From positions 21,310 to 85,309 of the forward strand of contig JBOGVS010000007.1 in NCBI GenBank assembly GCA_050692555.1: DNA of 64,000 bases, given 5' to 3'. The stretch comes from DAITPV01 sp050692555 (GTDB taxonomy: Bacteria > Actinomycetota > UBA4738 > CALAEC01). The notes beneath the pieces were generated by a model, which saw only the letters and a list, made by a program, of their open reading frames with translations, was not told the DNA's origin and did no database searches. Both the position numbers and the translations under genes were made by a program. Every line of letters begins with the position of its first letter. The stretch's first letter is position 1. This document shows, piece by piece, positions 54,625 through 62,970 of the stretch.

Positions 54625-55445
54625 CTGGTCGCCACCAGCCAGGCGGCCCCCGCAGCGATCAGGAGCGCCACCAGGCCGGCCGCATAACGGGGCCAGCCCC
54701 GAGGCAGCGCCTCGGCGGCGGCCAGCGCGGCCCCGTGGACCACGGCCGCGGCACCTCCGCCCGCCGCCAGGAGCAGGGCCGAACGGCCCGGGTCCAGCCC
54801 GATGTCCACCCCCGACCCGGCCACCAACGTGGCCGCCACCAACGCGGTGGCCCCGACGGCGGACCACCGCGCCGCGGTGGCCAGAACACCGGTGGCCCCT
54901 CGGTCTTCCCCCGACGGCTCGCCGATCCGCAGGGCCCCGGCCACCAGCAGGATCGTGGCCGCGGCCACCAGGCCGGTCAGGACGAGGTCTGGCCCCAGCC
55001 TGATCCCCGGCCCCAGCACTGCCTGGGTGCCCTGCACGGCCTCGAGGTCCGTGGCCCGCCACCGAAGCAGGGCCACCCCGAAGGCCGCCACGAAGGCGGG
55101 CTCCGCAGCCGCGGACTGAAGACGCGACGTGGCATCGTCGCCGGCATGCGTCGCCACATGGACACCGCCGGCGGCGGCAGCCAGGCCCAGATAGACCAGC
55201 ACCGCGGAGCCCGACGACACGCCAAGCGCTCCCCCGGCCGCCAGGCTCGCCCCCAGGAGCGCCGCAGCCGACCCTCCGGCAGTCACCGCGTCCGGCCGTC
55301 GGTCCGGGCCCCGGGCCCCGCGGAGGTCCCGGGCCACCGAGGCGATCGATCCCCACCACGGCCGTCGCCGGCCGATGATCCCCGCGACCAGGTCGGCAAG
55401 GCCGCCGAGCACCAGGGCGACGGGAAGGGCCAGGAGGGCGGTCAT
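54621..55445 (-). CDS. Polytopic membrane protein resembling a degenerate NuoH/HyfC-type subunit
   Basis: 274 residues, 7 to 8 helices. The first helix ends in a basic loop GRRRPWWGSIASVARDLRG that resembles the conserved loop of NuoH/HyfC (R-R-x-P followed by an aromatic stretch), and AAEPAFVAAFGVALL follows two helices later, as in that family. The glutamate-rich quinone loop of true NuoH (ETNR-x-PFD-x-x-EAE) is absent. ATG 55445; its stop overlaps the partner's start. A paired orphan module is inferred; function unknown. Confidence 0.45.
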   Translation of the reverse strand: MTALLALPVALVLGGLADLVAGIIGRRRPWWGSIASVARDLRGARGPDRRPDAVTAGGSAAALLGASLAAGGALGVSSGSAVLVYLGLAAAAGGVHVATHAGDDATSRLQSAAAEPAFVAAFGVALLRWRATDLEAVQGTQAVLGPGIRLGPDLVLTGLVAAATILLVAGALRIGEPSGEDRGATGVLATAARWSAVGATALVAATLVAGSGVDIGLDPGRSALLLAAGGGAAAVVHGAALAAAEALPRGWPRYAAGLVALLIAAGAAWLVATR

Positions 55446-55501
55446 TGGCGGCCCGACCGGGCGGGCCGGGCCGGGCCGGGTGGCCTCATCCGTCCCGCCG
55501 G

Positions 55502-55936
55502 CTAGCCAGCGCTGCGCGCCACAAAGGCCTCGGAGAGGTGGTTCCAGGAGCAGCCGGTGCAGACCTCGACCACGTAGCAGGCCCCGTTCCGCCGGCTGGC
55601 GGCCAGGGTCAGCGCGTCGTGGAGGGACCACACCCGGCCGTTGTCCCGCTTGAGGTCGTCGGCGTACACGTAGGCCAGGAGCCGTAGTCCGTCCCGGTCG
55701 CACACGGGGCAGGGCCGGCTGGCTCGCTCCCCGACGTGCCGGGCCGCCCGCAGGAGCTCGGGGTGGGCGTCGCAGAGCTCCAGGACCGACAGGACACCCC
55801 GTCTGGCCTCGCGGAGGATGGCCCGCTTGGCCAGGGTGTAGTCGACGACGCCGAGCCGCCGAGGCGACCCGTTCGCGACGGTCTCGGCCATCCCCAGCCG
55901 ACCCCGAGACCCGTTGGCTCCAGCCATGGCGGCCAT
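55502..55936 (-). CDS. DUF5318 family protein
   Basis: 144 residues from ATG 55936; ATG 55927 or ATG 55891 would also keep the conserved part. The domain begins VVDYTLAKRAILREARRG, has ELCDAHPELLRAARHVG, a CPVC knuckle, and ends YVVEVCTGCSWNHL with a second pair of cysteines, so it may bind zinc. DUF5318 is found almost only in actinobacteria. An internal near-repeat (ANGSRGRLG and ANGSPRRLG) spans the doubtful N terminus. It is 56 bases upstream of the orphan membrane pair on the same strand and may be read with it. Confidence 0.85.
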   Translation of the reverse strand: MAAMAGANGSRGRLGMAETVANGSPRRLGVVDYTLAKRAILREARRGVLSVLELCDAHPELLRAARHVGERASRPCPVCDRDGLRLLAYVYADDLKRDNGRVWSLHDALTLAASRRNGACYVVEVCTGCSWNHLSEAFVARSAG

Positions 55937-56056
55937 TCTACCCGCCGGGGCAGGAACCCCCACCAGGGACAGGTGTCATCCTGGGGACTGCAGGGTGAGC
56001 CGGGAAGCGATCCGGGCTCCGTCCGGTTCAACCCGGTGAGCCCCAGGAGGTGCGAT

Positions 56057-57073
56057 GTGACGAAGCTCCGGTACGTGGATGCGATCCTCGGCGGGCCCGC
56101 TGCGGGCGGCGGCCAGGACGGCCAGGCCGTGGCCGAACGCGAGGCCCTGGACGCCTACTCGTCGGTGGTCACCGCCGTGGCCGAGCGGCTGATCCCTTCG
56201 GTGGCCAGCCTTCGGGTCACCCGGAAGGTCCCCGGCGGGCGGCGAGCCGAGGGCGCGGGCTCGGCCGTGGTCATCACCCCCGATGGCTTCCTGATGACTT
56301 CGTCTCACGTGGTGTCCGGCTCGGACGGCGGCTCGGCGTCGTTCGTCGACGGCCGGGAGCTCGATTGGAACGTGGTGGGGACGGATCCTCTGTCCGACCT
56401 GGCGGTGGTCCGGGTGACGGCCTCGGACCTCCAGACCGCGGAGCTGGGGGACGCGGACCAGCTGCGGGTGGGACAGCTGGTGGTGGCCGTGGGGAACCCC
56501 CTGGGGTTCACCGGATCCGTGACCGCCGGAGTGGTGAGCGCTCTGGGACGCGGCCTGCCGGCCCGGGCCGGCTCGGCCACCCGGATCGTCGAGAACGTGA
56601 TCCAGACCGACGCCGCCCTGAACCCGGGTAACTCCGGCGGGGCCCTGGCCGACGGCCGTGGACGGGTGGTCGGAGTGAACACCGCCGTGGCCGGGGTCGG
56701 CCTGGGACTGGCGGTTCCGGTCAACTCGACCACCCGGGGGATCGTGACCGCCCTGATGACCGAGGGGCGGTTCCGCCGGGCCTACCTGGGGATCGCCGGC
56801 GGACCTCGTCCCCTGCCGCCCCGGGTGGCTCGTCAGGTCGGACGAGAGGCCGCGGTGGAGGTGGTGGAGATCGTGGAGGGGAGCCCCGCGGCCCGGGCCG
56901 GACTGCGACCGGAGGACCTGATCCTGGACGTCGACGGAAACCCTGTGTCCAGTGCCCGAGACCTCCAACGACTGATGGCCGGAGACGCCATCGGCCGGTC
57001 CATCATCCTTCGGATCGTCCGAGACGGCGCGGTCGTCGACCTCCAGGCCACTCCGATCGAGCTCAGGAGCTGA
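56057..57073 (+). CDS. HtrA-like serine protease with PDZ domain, no signal peptide
   Basis: 338 residues. Trypsin-like domain with triad H84 (TSSHVVSG), D114 (SDLAVV) and S193 (GNSGGAL), then one PDZ domain from about 250 (AYLGIAGGP, GSPAARAGLRPEDLILDVDG). There is no signal peptide or membrane helix in the usual HtrA position, so it may be cytoplasmic or use another route. GTG 56057 has AGGAGG exactly 6 bases upstream; the overlapping ATG at 56055 is in another frame. The gene stands alone; membrane protein 57078 is convergent. Confidence 0.85.
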   Translation: MTKLRYVDAILGGPAAGGGQDGQAVAEREALDAYSSVVTAVAERLIPSVASLRVTRKVPGGRRAEGAGSAVVITPDGFLMTSSHVVSGSDGGSASFVDGRELDWNVVGTDPLSDLAVVRVTASDLQTAELGDADQLRVGQLVVAVGNPLGFTGSVTAGVVSALGRGLPARAGSATRIVENVIQTDAALNPGNSGGALADGRGRVVGVNTAVAGVGLGLAVPVNSTTRGIVTALMTEGRFRRAYLGIAGGPRPLPPRVARQVGREAAVEVVEIVEGSPAARAGLRPEDLILDVDGNPVSSARDLQRLMAGDAIGRSIILRIVRDGAVVDLQATPIELRS

Positions 57074-57077
57074 CCGG

Positions 57078-57536
57078 TCAGGGCGAGTAGAAAGCGTAGA
57101 ACAGGAGGAAGGCGCCCCCCGTACCGAGGAACCCGACGGCCAGGCCCCACCACCGGGTGCGTCGGAACACCATCAGGAGGATCGCGGCGGGGACCGAGAT
57201 CAGCTCGGAGATCACCACCCAGCCGAGAAACCCGGACCTCTCCGGCCTCAGGCCGAGCGGCACGAGCAACGTCGCGACCACCCAGAACACCATCCACAGG
57301 CCCACGATCACGGTTGACACCACGAACAGCGGCATCAGCCGGCGTTCACGCTCCAGACTTCGATGTCGATTCCATGCCGCCAGCCATCCCGCTTCCGTCG
57401 CGGGGAACCAGGCCGGCTGCTTGGCGTTGTAGGTGTCCCACACCACGAACTGGTCGCCGGAGCGGTCCAGCATCCATCGCCGCCCCCGGACCGGAAGCTG
57501 CGGCTGCCATGTCCGTGGATCGGACGGCTGCGCCAT
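57078..57536 (-). CDS. Small membrane protein with three helices, unknown
   Basis: 152 residues. The N-terminal half (RRWMLDRSGDQFVVWDTYN, WFPATEAGWLAAW) is soluble and tryptophan-rich; helices follow at about 68-92, 103-120 and 128-148. ATG 57536 is preferred; the in-frame GTG just upstream (57539) and a GTG at 57554 are alternatives. It ends 5 bases from the HtrA stop on the other strand. No family recognised. Confidence 0.6.
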   Translation of the reverse strand: MAQPSDPRTWQPQLPVRGRRWMLDRSGDQFVVWDTYNAKQPAWFPATEAGWLAAWNRHRSLERERRLMPLFVVSTVIVGLWMVFWVVATLLVPLGLRPERSGFLGWVVISELISVPAAILLMVFRRTRWWGLAVGFLGTGGAFLLFYAFYSP

Positions 57537-57569
57537 CACCCGATTCTCTTCCACACGGGCCGGGTCGGG

Positions 57570-58436
57570 TCAGCCAGCGCCCATGGCGGCCACGCCGAGG
57601 AGCGCCAGGGCCAGTCCGACCCTCTGGGCCGCCGCCAGCCGTTCGCCGAGGACCATTCGGGCCAGGACCACCGTGGCCCCCGGGTAGAGAGACGTCAGCA
57701 CGGCCACGATCGACAGGAGGCCGGCCCTGGTGCCCAGGAGGTACAGGAGGTTGGCGGTCACGTCCAGGACGCCGGCGCCGGCCACCAGCGAGACGGACCC
57801 CGGAGCGGGCCGCACCGAGGTCCGCGTCGCCAGGGCGGCCACGGCGAACACCGTGATCGAGACCACTCGGTTCGCCACCAACGGCCACGGCCCGGAGTTC
57901 TCCCCGGCTCGGGAGATCACGATGAAGAACAGGCCGATCCCGATCCCCGACACCACCGCGTCCACCAATCCCGCTCGTGACGCCGTGACCACCACGCCCG
58001 ACCCGGCGGCAGATGGTGTGTCGGCCGGTTCCGGCCCCCTGGAGACCAGGGCCACGGCCGGCAACGCCACGGCAACACCCACGAGCTGAAGGACCGACGG
58101 ACGCTCGCCGGTGGCCAGCCCGAAGGCCACCGGCATGACCGCGGCGATGACCGCGGTCACCGGAGCCACCACGCTCATCCGCCCCCGGGCCAGCCCGCGG
58201 TACAGGAACCCCACCCCCACGGCTCCGGCCAGACCGCTGAGGCCACCCCACAGCCACGCCGCCCGGGTGAAGTTCCCCTCCGGGAGGAGCGGCAGGGCCG
58301 CGACGTACACAGTCGCGCCGACCACCTGAGAAACCAGCACCACCCGAACCATGGGGTTGCGCTTGGAGCCAAGGCCGCCGAGGAAATCGGCGGTCCCGTA
58401 GCTGATCGCGGCCAGGAGGCCGAGGGCGACGGCCAT
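57570..58436 (-). CDS. EamA/DMT family transporter
   Basis: 288 residues with ten hydrophobic helices in two repeats of five, the EamA fold. The first repeat starts LGLLAAISYGTADFLGGLGSKR and ends in LVGVAVALPAVALVSRG; the second starts after a linker (ASRAGLVDAVVSGIGIGLFF) and ends GLALALLGVAAMGAG. Substrate unknown; relatives export amino acids or metabolites. ATG 58436. The region upstream is 388 bases without a gene. Confidence 0.88.
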   Translation of the reverse strand: MAVALGLLAAISYGTADFLGGLGSKRNPMVRVVLVSQVVGATVYVAALPLLPEGNFTRAAWLWGGLSGLAGAVGVGFLYRGLARGRMSVVAPVTAVIAAVMPVAFGLATGERPSVLQLVGVAVALPAVALVSRGPEPADTPSAAGSGVVVTASRAGLVDAVVSGIGIGLFFIVISRAGENSGPWPLVANRVVSITVFAVAALATRTSVRPAPGSVSLVAGAGVLDVTANLLYLLGTRAGLLSIVAVLTSLYPGATVVLARMVLGERLAAAQRVGLALALLGVAAMGAG

Positions 58437-58660
58437 CGGGCGCGAAGTGTGTCACACGATGGCTTCAGGACACGCCGGAGGGCTCCACGTGCCAGGGTTC
58501 GTACGGCACGGGGAACTCCATTGCGGCCCAAAGGGCAAGGCGTGAGTGGGCCGAGCCTCAGCATCCCATGGATAACCGAGGTCGGCGGCCACTTCAATAC
58601 CGCCGTGCAGCGGGCGCTCCTGGAGCTTGGAAGTCATAGGATTAGATCTGCGGGAGGCGG

Positions 58661-58696
58661 GGGGCCTCTTTTAGCAGCGCGGGGCCTCTTTTAGCA
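58661..58696. repeat. Tandem 16-base direct repeat, 20-base period
   Basis: GGGGCCTCTTTTAGCA twice, separated by GCGC. Each copy contains a short T-run after CC-rich bases, so the pair may act as a weak terminator or protein site. Function unknown. Confidence 0.7.
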
Positions 58697-58816
58697 AAGG
58701 GCCTCCCTAGTGCGGTCTCTCCGGCGCCCTTGCACCCTCGTCACGCAAGCAGCCGGGACTCTTCCAGCCGTGCGAAGCGCTAAGTAGCGTCGCTTGATGC
58801 TGGGGCTATCAATCGA

Positions 58817-58824
58817 TTCTAACG
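58817..58824 (+). repeat. Left 8-base target-site duplication
   Basis: TTCTAACG directly abuts the left end of the insertion sequence and is repeated exactly at 60251-60258. Eight-base duplications are usual for ISL3-family elements. Confidence 0.9.
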
Positions 58825-60250
58825 CCCTCTCCTGACATGAATGTGGATGCTTCGGCGTCCCTCCCTGCGTGAACTCCCAGGTCGCGAACAGCGATCCACC
58901 GACCGAAGGCCCAAACGCGTGACGCGCACAGATCCGACCCGTACGGTTCGAGCTGCGAAGCCGACGAACCGGAGGTCAGCCCGTGCGCGTCACCACCGCA
59001 TTCAACCACCTGCTCCGCCTGCAAGGTGCGAACGTCCGCGAGGTCACCTTCGAGGAGCAGACGCTCGAGGTCCGTGTTGCCCTCAGGCGCCGGCGCCTCG
59101 TGTGCCCCTACTGCACCCACTCGACCGCCGCCCGCTACGACACGAGAGACGTGGACTCGGCGTGGCGGCATCTCGACCTCGGTGCGTGGAGGCTCCTGGT
59201 GAAGGCGCGGCTGAGGCGGCTCCGCTGTCCCTCCCACGGGGTGGTGACCGAGGGAGTCCCGTTCGCCGAAGCGGGCTCGGGGTTCACCCGAGACTTCGAG
59301 GACCTCGTGGCCTGGTGCGCGGCGAGGATGGACAAGACGGCGTGCTCGCGGCTTTTGCGGATCGCGTGGCGCACCGTGGGGGCGATCTGCACCAGGGTCG
59401 TCGCCAGCCGGATCGACCCCGCCAGGCTGGAAGGCCTGTTCGACATCGGGATCGACGAGATCTCGTGGCGGCGGCGCCACAACTACGTGACCCTCGTCAC
59501 CGATCACCGATCGGGCAAGGTGGTCTGGGGCGGAGAAGGGAAGGGAAAGCGGACCACCGAGCGGTTCTTCGCCGAGCTCGGTGCACAGGGAGCGGCCGGG
59601 CTCCGCGCGGTCTCGATGGACATGGCCGAGGGCTACGCCGCCGCGGTGAGGGAGCGGGCTCCCCAGGCCGAGGTCTGCTTCGACCCCTTCCACGTGGTGG
59701 CGATGGGCACCCGGGCGGTCGACGAGGTCCGCCGGGAGGCGTGGAGGCTCCTGCGCCACGTCGATCCCCGCCTCGCCCGGGCGTTCCGGTACTGGCGCTG
59801 GGTGCTCGTCAAGAACCCCGAGAACCTCACGCCGAGGCAAGCCGGGCTGCTGGAGGCGATCCGCAGAGACGGTGGAGGGCTGTGGCGGGCTTACGAGCTG
59901 AAGGAGGCCCTGCGGGGCCTGTTCGCCGGCGACCTGTCCGCCGAGGAAGCCAAAGAGCTGCTCGCGTCCTGGTGCGAGCGCGCTCAGGGCTCCGGCATGC
60001 GGGCGTTCGCCAAGCTGGCCTCGACCGTGCACGCGCACGCGGAAGGGATCCTCGCCGGCCTCAGGCTCGGACTGACCAACGCGCGCGCGGAGGCGATCAA
60101 CACGAAGGTCAGGCTCATCACCCGGAGGGCCTACGGGTTCCACTCAGCGGCTGCCGCGATCGCGCTCGTGATGCTCGCGTGCGGACCGGTCACGTTGCGA
60201 TTGCCCTACGAGAGGTTGGGGAAGTGACCCACATTCATGTCAGGAGAGCC
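58825..60250 (+). mobile_element. Complete ISL3-family insertion sequence (1426 bases)
   Basis: The ends carry inverted repeats: left CTCTCCTGACATGAATGTGG (58827-58846) and its exact complement at 60229-60248, 20 matching positions, with two mismatched terminal base pairs outside (CC left, CC on the plus strand right). Flanking TTCTAACG copies at 58817-58824 and 60251-60258 mark a clean insertion with an 8-base duplication. It carries one transposase gene on the plus strand. The target lies at the very 3' end of the Clp N-domain gene. Confidence 0.93.
58983..60227 (+). CDS. ISL3-family transposase
   Basis: 414 residues. N-terminal zinc-finger region (LVCPYCTHSTAARYD) and helix-turn-helix (about 10-110), then the DDE catalytic domain with DIGIDEISWRRRHNYVTLV (first Asp), VSMDMAEGYAAAV and CFDPFHVV (second Asp), and the C-terminal block GILAGLRLGLTNARAEAINTKVR with the catalytic Glu. 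This is the ISL3 order. The frame is intact and starts at GTG 58983, so the element may be active. Confidence 0.94.
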   Translation: MRVTTAFNHLLRLQGANVREVTFEEQTLEVRVALRRRRLVCPYCTHSTAARYDTRDVDSAWRHLDLGAWRLLVKARLRRLRCPSHGVVTEGVPFAEAGSGFTRDFEDLVAWCAARMDKTACSRLLRIAWRTVGAICTRVVASRIDPARLEGLFDIGIDEISWRRRHNYVTLVTDHRSGKVVWGGEGKGKRTTERFFAELGAQGAAGLRAVSMDMAEGYAAAVRERAPQAEVCFDPFHVVAMGTRAVDEVRREAWRLLRHVDPRLARAFRYWRWVLVKNPENLTPRQAGLLEAIRRDGGGLWRAYELKEALRGLFAGDLSAEEAKELLASWCERAQGSGMRAFAKLASTVHAHAEGILAGLRLGLTNARAEAINTKVRLITRRAYGFHSAAAAIALVMLACGPVTLRLPYERLGK

Positions 60251-60258
60251 TTCTAACG
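60229..60258 (+). repeat. Right inverted repeat and right target-site duplication
   Basis: The 20-base right inverted repeat (60229-60248), two terminal bases (60249-60250), and the second TTCTAACG (60251-60258) close the insertion. The stop codon of the Clp N-domain gene (60240-60242) lies inside this repeat. Confidence 0.9.
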
Positions 60259-60695
60259 AAGTCAACGAATCCGCCGGGATCCTCAATATCTCTCACCTCC
60301 TTGCGCGCAAGTTCCCGCATTCTCCCGAGGTCTACACCCATCGCTTTCAGCACTTGATGTCCCCGTGCTTGAGGCTCACGAACCAATCCGAGGAGGAGAT
60401 GGGCCGTGCTTACGATGGAATGGTTCAAAACACGCGCGTCCTCCTCAGCTGCACCGAGCACCGCCTTCCAATCTGACGTCAAGCGGAGGCCGTCAGAAGG
60501 GCGACGTCCCCGCCCAAAGATGGACTCGACGAGCCCTCTGGCTTCATCCAGTTCGACTCCCAAGAGAACGAGAACCTTTCCACCCACGCCCTCGCGATGC
60601 CTAATGAGACCCAGCAGGAGATGCTCCGATCCCATCGAAGATTTCATCAACCGGCGAGCTTCGACTTGGGCGAGAGAAATCGCCTCCCCCGGCAT
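60240..60695 (-). CDS. Stand-alone Clp N-domain (double repeat) protein with IS-supplied C-terminal codons
   Basis: 151 residues made of two Clp N repeats: AISLAQVEARRLMKSSMGSEHLLLGLIRH onward, then ARVLNHSIVSTAHLLLGLVRE onward. No ATPase domain follows, so it resembles the adaptor-like ClpC-N/ClpS2-type proteins of actinobacteria rather than a chaperone. The final residues RRLS come from the right inverted repeat of the insertion sequence. Joining the flanks without the element gives GFVDFVRID then stop, so the insertion replaced only the last two residues. ATG 60695 has an in-frame stop just upstream and no ribosome site. Likely functional still. Confidence 0.8.
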   Translation of the reverse strand: MPGEAISLAQVEARRLMKSSMGSEHLLLGLIRHREGVGGKVLVLLGVELDEARGLVESIFGRGRRPSDGLRLTSDWKAVLGAAEEDARVLNHSIVSTAHLLLGLVREPQARGHQVLKAMGVDLGRMRELARKEVRDIEDPGGFVDFVRRLS

Positions 60696-60817
60696 GGATC
60701 AACAGACCCGAGATCAAGACAACGACAAAGGAGGTGGGAGGACGACACTAAATTCTCGAGGAAGTGGCATCAAAGGGCTTGACACGTTCCGAACCCCTAC
60801 GCAGCGACCGCTCTTCC

Positions 60818-61546
60818 TCATTCAGCCCCTATGTCCACGCAATAGGGACCCTCTGGTTCTTGTTGAGTCGTATCGGTCCCTCGAGGCGGGCCCAGGACGA
60901 CCCGGTTCGTGTCCACCCGCACCGTCCCGCCCTCGACGCTGACGGCGAAGCGGTCCATGCCGCGCGGCGCCGGGCCTTGGCGCCACTCGCCGGCCCGGTT
61001 GTACTTCGAGCCGTGACAGGGGCACTCGAACCACTGACTTTGCAGACAGAAGGGGACGCGGCAGCCCAAGTGCACGCACTTCTGGTACAGGGCCATGATC
61101 CCCTCGGAAACAAGGCCCTCGTAGACCGTGTCTACCCCCCCGCCCTCGTAGCTAGCCAGGTAGAAACGGCCGGACCCAAAGTAGAAGGGCTGGCGGTCCT
61201 CCTGAATCTGCTGCCTGACCTGGTTGGGGGACAGCCCGACGTCGATGATTGACCCGAATCCGCCCCGGAGGTTCGGCCACAAGAACGCCAGGCTGGCCGC
61301 GCCGAACTGCGCTCCAAACAGGCCGAAGGAGGCGAGGAGGGAGCGGCGGAAGAACTCCCGGCGGGACACAGGCTTGCGCTTGGCTCGTTCGGGTTCCGGC
61401 TCCGGTGGCCGGGGCGGTCCTCGCTCCGCATTAGCCCGGGACGTTGCCGCCGCCCGTCGCGATCGGACCAGACTAGCCCCGAGCATCAAGAGGAACTGCC
61501 CGAACAGGATGGCCACGACGATGGGGGCTAGCATCTCTCCGCTCAT
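60818..61546 (-). CDS. Rieske 2Fe-2S protein (cytochrome bc-type subunit)
   Basis: 242 residues. One N-terminal helix (about 7-27), a charged linker, a second helix (about 66-92), then the Rieske domain with box 1 CVHLGC and box 2 CPCHGSKYN; both Cys and both His are present. Box 1 is followed by RVPFC, a third cysteine like those forming the disulfide in bc-complex Rieske proteins. It transfers electrons from menaquinol. No cytochrome b or c gene is adjacent, and the region upstream has no supported gene, so the complex is encoded elsewhere or this is an orphan. Confidence 0.88.
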   Translation of the reverse strand: MSGEMLAPIVVAILFGQFLLMLGASLVRSRRAAATSRANAERGPPRPPEPEPERAKRKPVSRREFFRRSLLASFGLFGAQFGAASLAFLWPNLRGGFGSIIDVGLSPNQVRQQIQEDRQPFYFGSGRFYLASYEGGGVDTVYEGLVSEGIMALYQKCVHLGCRVPFCLQSQWFECPCHGSKYNRAGEWRQGPAPRGMDRFAVSVEGGTVRVDTNRVVLGPPRGTDTTQQEPEGPYCVDIGAE

Positions 61547-62064
61547 GTGTCAGTCACCGGTTGAAGAGTTCCATCAACCCCGTCGCAGCACGGTAGACCC
61601 CCCGGCCCCAGGTTCGCGTCCTCTCACTCTGGCCACGCATGGGCCCGGAGGCTCTGGGTCCTCCGTCGCCGAAGGCGGGGATCGCCGAGCCTCCCCAGCC
61701 TCCTCTCCCGGAGCCCTATTAGGCTCGTGTACGTCGAACATCAAGGGCGGGACAAGGGCAATCACGGGCAGCTGTGACCCCAGGACTCCGATCTTCTGGC
61801 TATCAGGGGCTCTCTGACCAGCCCTAATGGGAAGCCCTCGCCTAGACTGTGCGACTCCCAGCGGCGAGGCGGGCCAACAGGTAAACGAACCTGACCAGGA
61901 CTGGGAGCGTGCAGGGTATCGCCCTGCCTCTTGACGGATCATGACCCTGAGCGACGGGCGCTCTGGGCACGCCTCCTGACCGCGGCGTTTCGGGGAGGCT
62001 CTCATTCCGTCTCTTCCTATTGATACTGCTAACGATTCACCGGAGCGCGCAATCGAGCGCCACA
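61547..62064. other. Gene-free stretch between the Rieske gene and the anti-sigma-like gene
   Basis: 518 bases without a supported gene. A minus-strand frame through it reads GVLGSQLPVIALVPPLMFDV, a hydrophobic segment followed by an acidic tail, which could be the end of a lost membrane protein, but the rest of that frame has no pattern of a real protein. Base composition is more mixed than in the core region. No promoter or hairpin stands out. Confidence 0.5.
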
Positions 62065-62970
62065 CTATCCGAGTGCCGCCCGCGTGAGGCTGGTGAGGTG
62101 ATCGCCTTCCACGAGGGCGATCCACCCGCTCTCCAGGGTGGTCTGGGACTTGTGAAGGAAATCCAACCAGTTCTCCGAGTTGATGCCCTCGACTGTGGCG
62201 GGCGAGGTGCACGTGCTCTCTTCGAAGGTAGCGCAGAGCAGGGTCGGCTCCCCGGAACGGACGAGGAGCACGCTCCGCAGCGGGATCCATCCCTTCGGTT
62301 TGGTCTCAACGGCCGCCTCCGGTGAGTCGAAAGCCGCCGACGAGGGAATCCGATGGAGGAGCAGGCTGTCGCCAGGCCCGCACACCTCCCCCTGGAAGCC
62401 CACTCGCGCATCCTCGCTTCGGGTTGTGGGCACCAGAGCCGATTCCACGCGCATCCGTCTCTCCTCCGGCTGGACCCCATAAACGGCGAGGTCAGCCGAG
62501 GCCGGGCCCGCCAGATACTCGCCGTACTCGTTGAACTTGGCGCCGTGCTCGGCCTCGTCGAACGTGCGGCTCGAGGGACACCACCCGACGAGTTCCTCGA
62601 CGCTCCACGGCCGATGGGTCGAGAAGGCATCGATCACGCTCACGGAGTCATCCTTGTGGTGCACAACGAAGACAGGGTGGCCGTCGGCCAGAAACGTGGC
62701 ATCGACCTCCCCCCTCGCTGGAACCTCCACTAAGTCGGAGCCAGCGAGGGTGGAGAGCGGGGCGGACTGCCCCGGTACGAAGACGAAGGCCCGAAACGCA
62801 AGAGCGATTCCGACAGCCGCCACGGCGAGGGCCACGACCACTTCCACGATCCTCCCCGAACGGCTCGGTTCGCCGCGAGGCGGGCCCGGGCTCCGCCGTT
62901 TCACCTCGGACCACGAAGCGGGGATGTCCAGCCGGTCGAGACTCTGGAAGAGTTCCTTCAGGTCAGCCAC
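62065..62970 (-). CDS. Membrane partner of an ECF sigma factor with a Rieske-like extracytoplasmic domain (candidate anti-sigma)
   Basis: 301 residues. A short cytoplasmic part (1-39), one helix (about 40-65: VVEVVVALAVAAVGIALAFRA) and a large outer domain. In it, FVVHHKDDSVSVIDAFSTHR and GWCPSSRTFDEAEHGAKFNEYGEYLAGPA follow the Rieske fold pattern, but the cluster ligands are reduced to one Cys in the first loop, so it should not bind a 2Fe-2S cluster. Adjacent to the sigma factor (no gap; GTG 62970), it is a likely signal-sensing regulator. Its cytoplasmic part is too short for a classic ZAS anti-sigma domain. Confidence 0.65.
   Translation of the reverse strand: MADLKELFQSLDRLDIPASWSEVKRRSPGPPRGEPSRSGRIVEVVVALAVAAVGIALAFRAFVFVPGQSAPLSTLAGSDLVEVPARGEVDATFLADGHPVFVVHHKDDSVSVIDAFSTHRPWSVEELVGWCPSSRTFDEAEHGAKFNEYGEYLAGPASADLAVYGVQPEERRMRVESALVPTTRSEDARVGFQGEVCGPGDSLLLHRIPSSAAFDSPEAAVETKPKGWIPLRSVLLVRSGEPTLLCATFEESTCTSPATVEGINSENWLDFLHKSQTTLESGWIALVEGDHLTSLTRAALG

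Larger units (their letters stand above)
58437..58824. other. Gene-free stretch with a 16-base direct repeat before the insertion sequence
   Basis: No supported coding region. A 16-base unit, GGGGCCTCTTTTAGCA, occurs at 58661-58676 and 58681-58696 with a 20-base period. The stretch ends in the left target-site copy of the insertion sequence. The open frame at 58449-58694 has no family features and is interrupted in its tail by the repeat, so it was not called. Confidence 0.6.

Noticed and set aside
58449..58694. Open frame upstream of the insertion sequence
   Set aside because: No family features, basic random composition, and its 3' end is made of the 16-base repeat.
61574..62290. Long minus-strand open frame between Rieske and anti-sigma-like genes with a hydrophobic segment
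   Set aside because: Only about 30 residues look protein-like; the rest is Arg/Pro-rich as in chance frames of GC-rich DNA, and it overlaps the end of the real gene at 62065.
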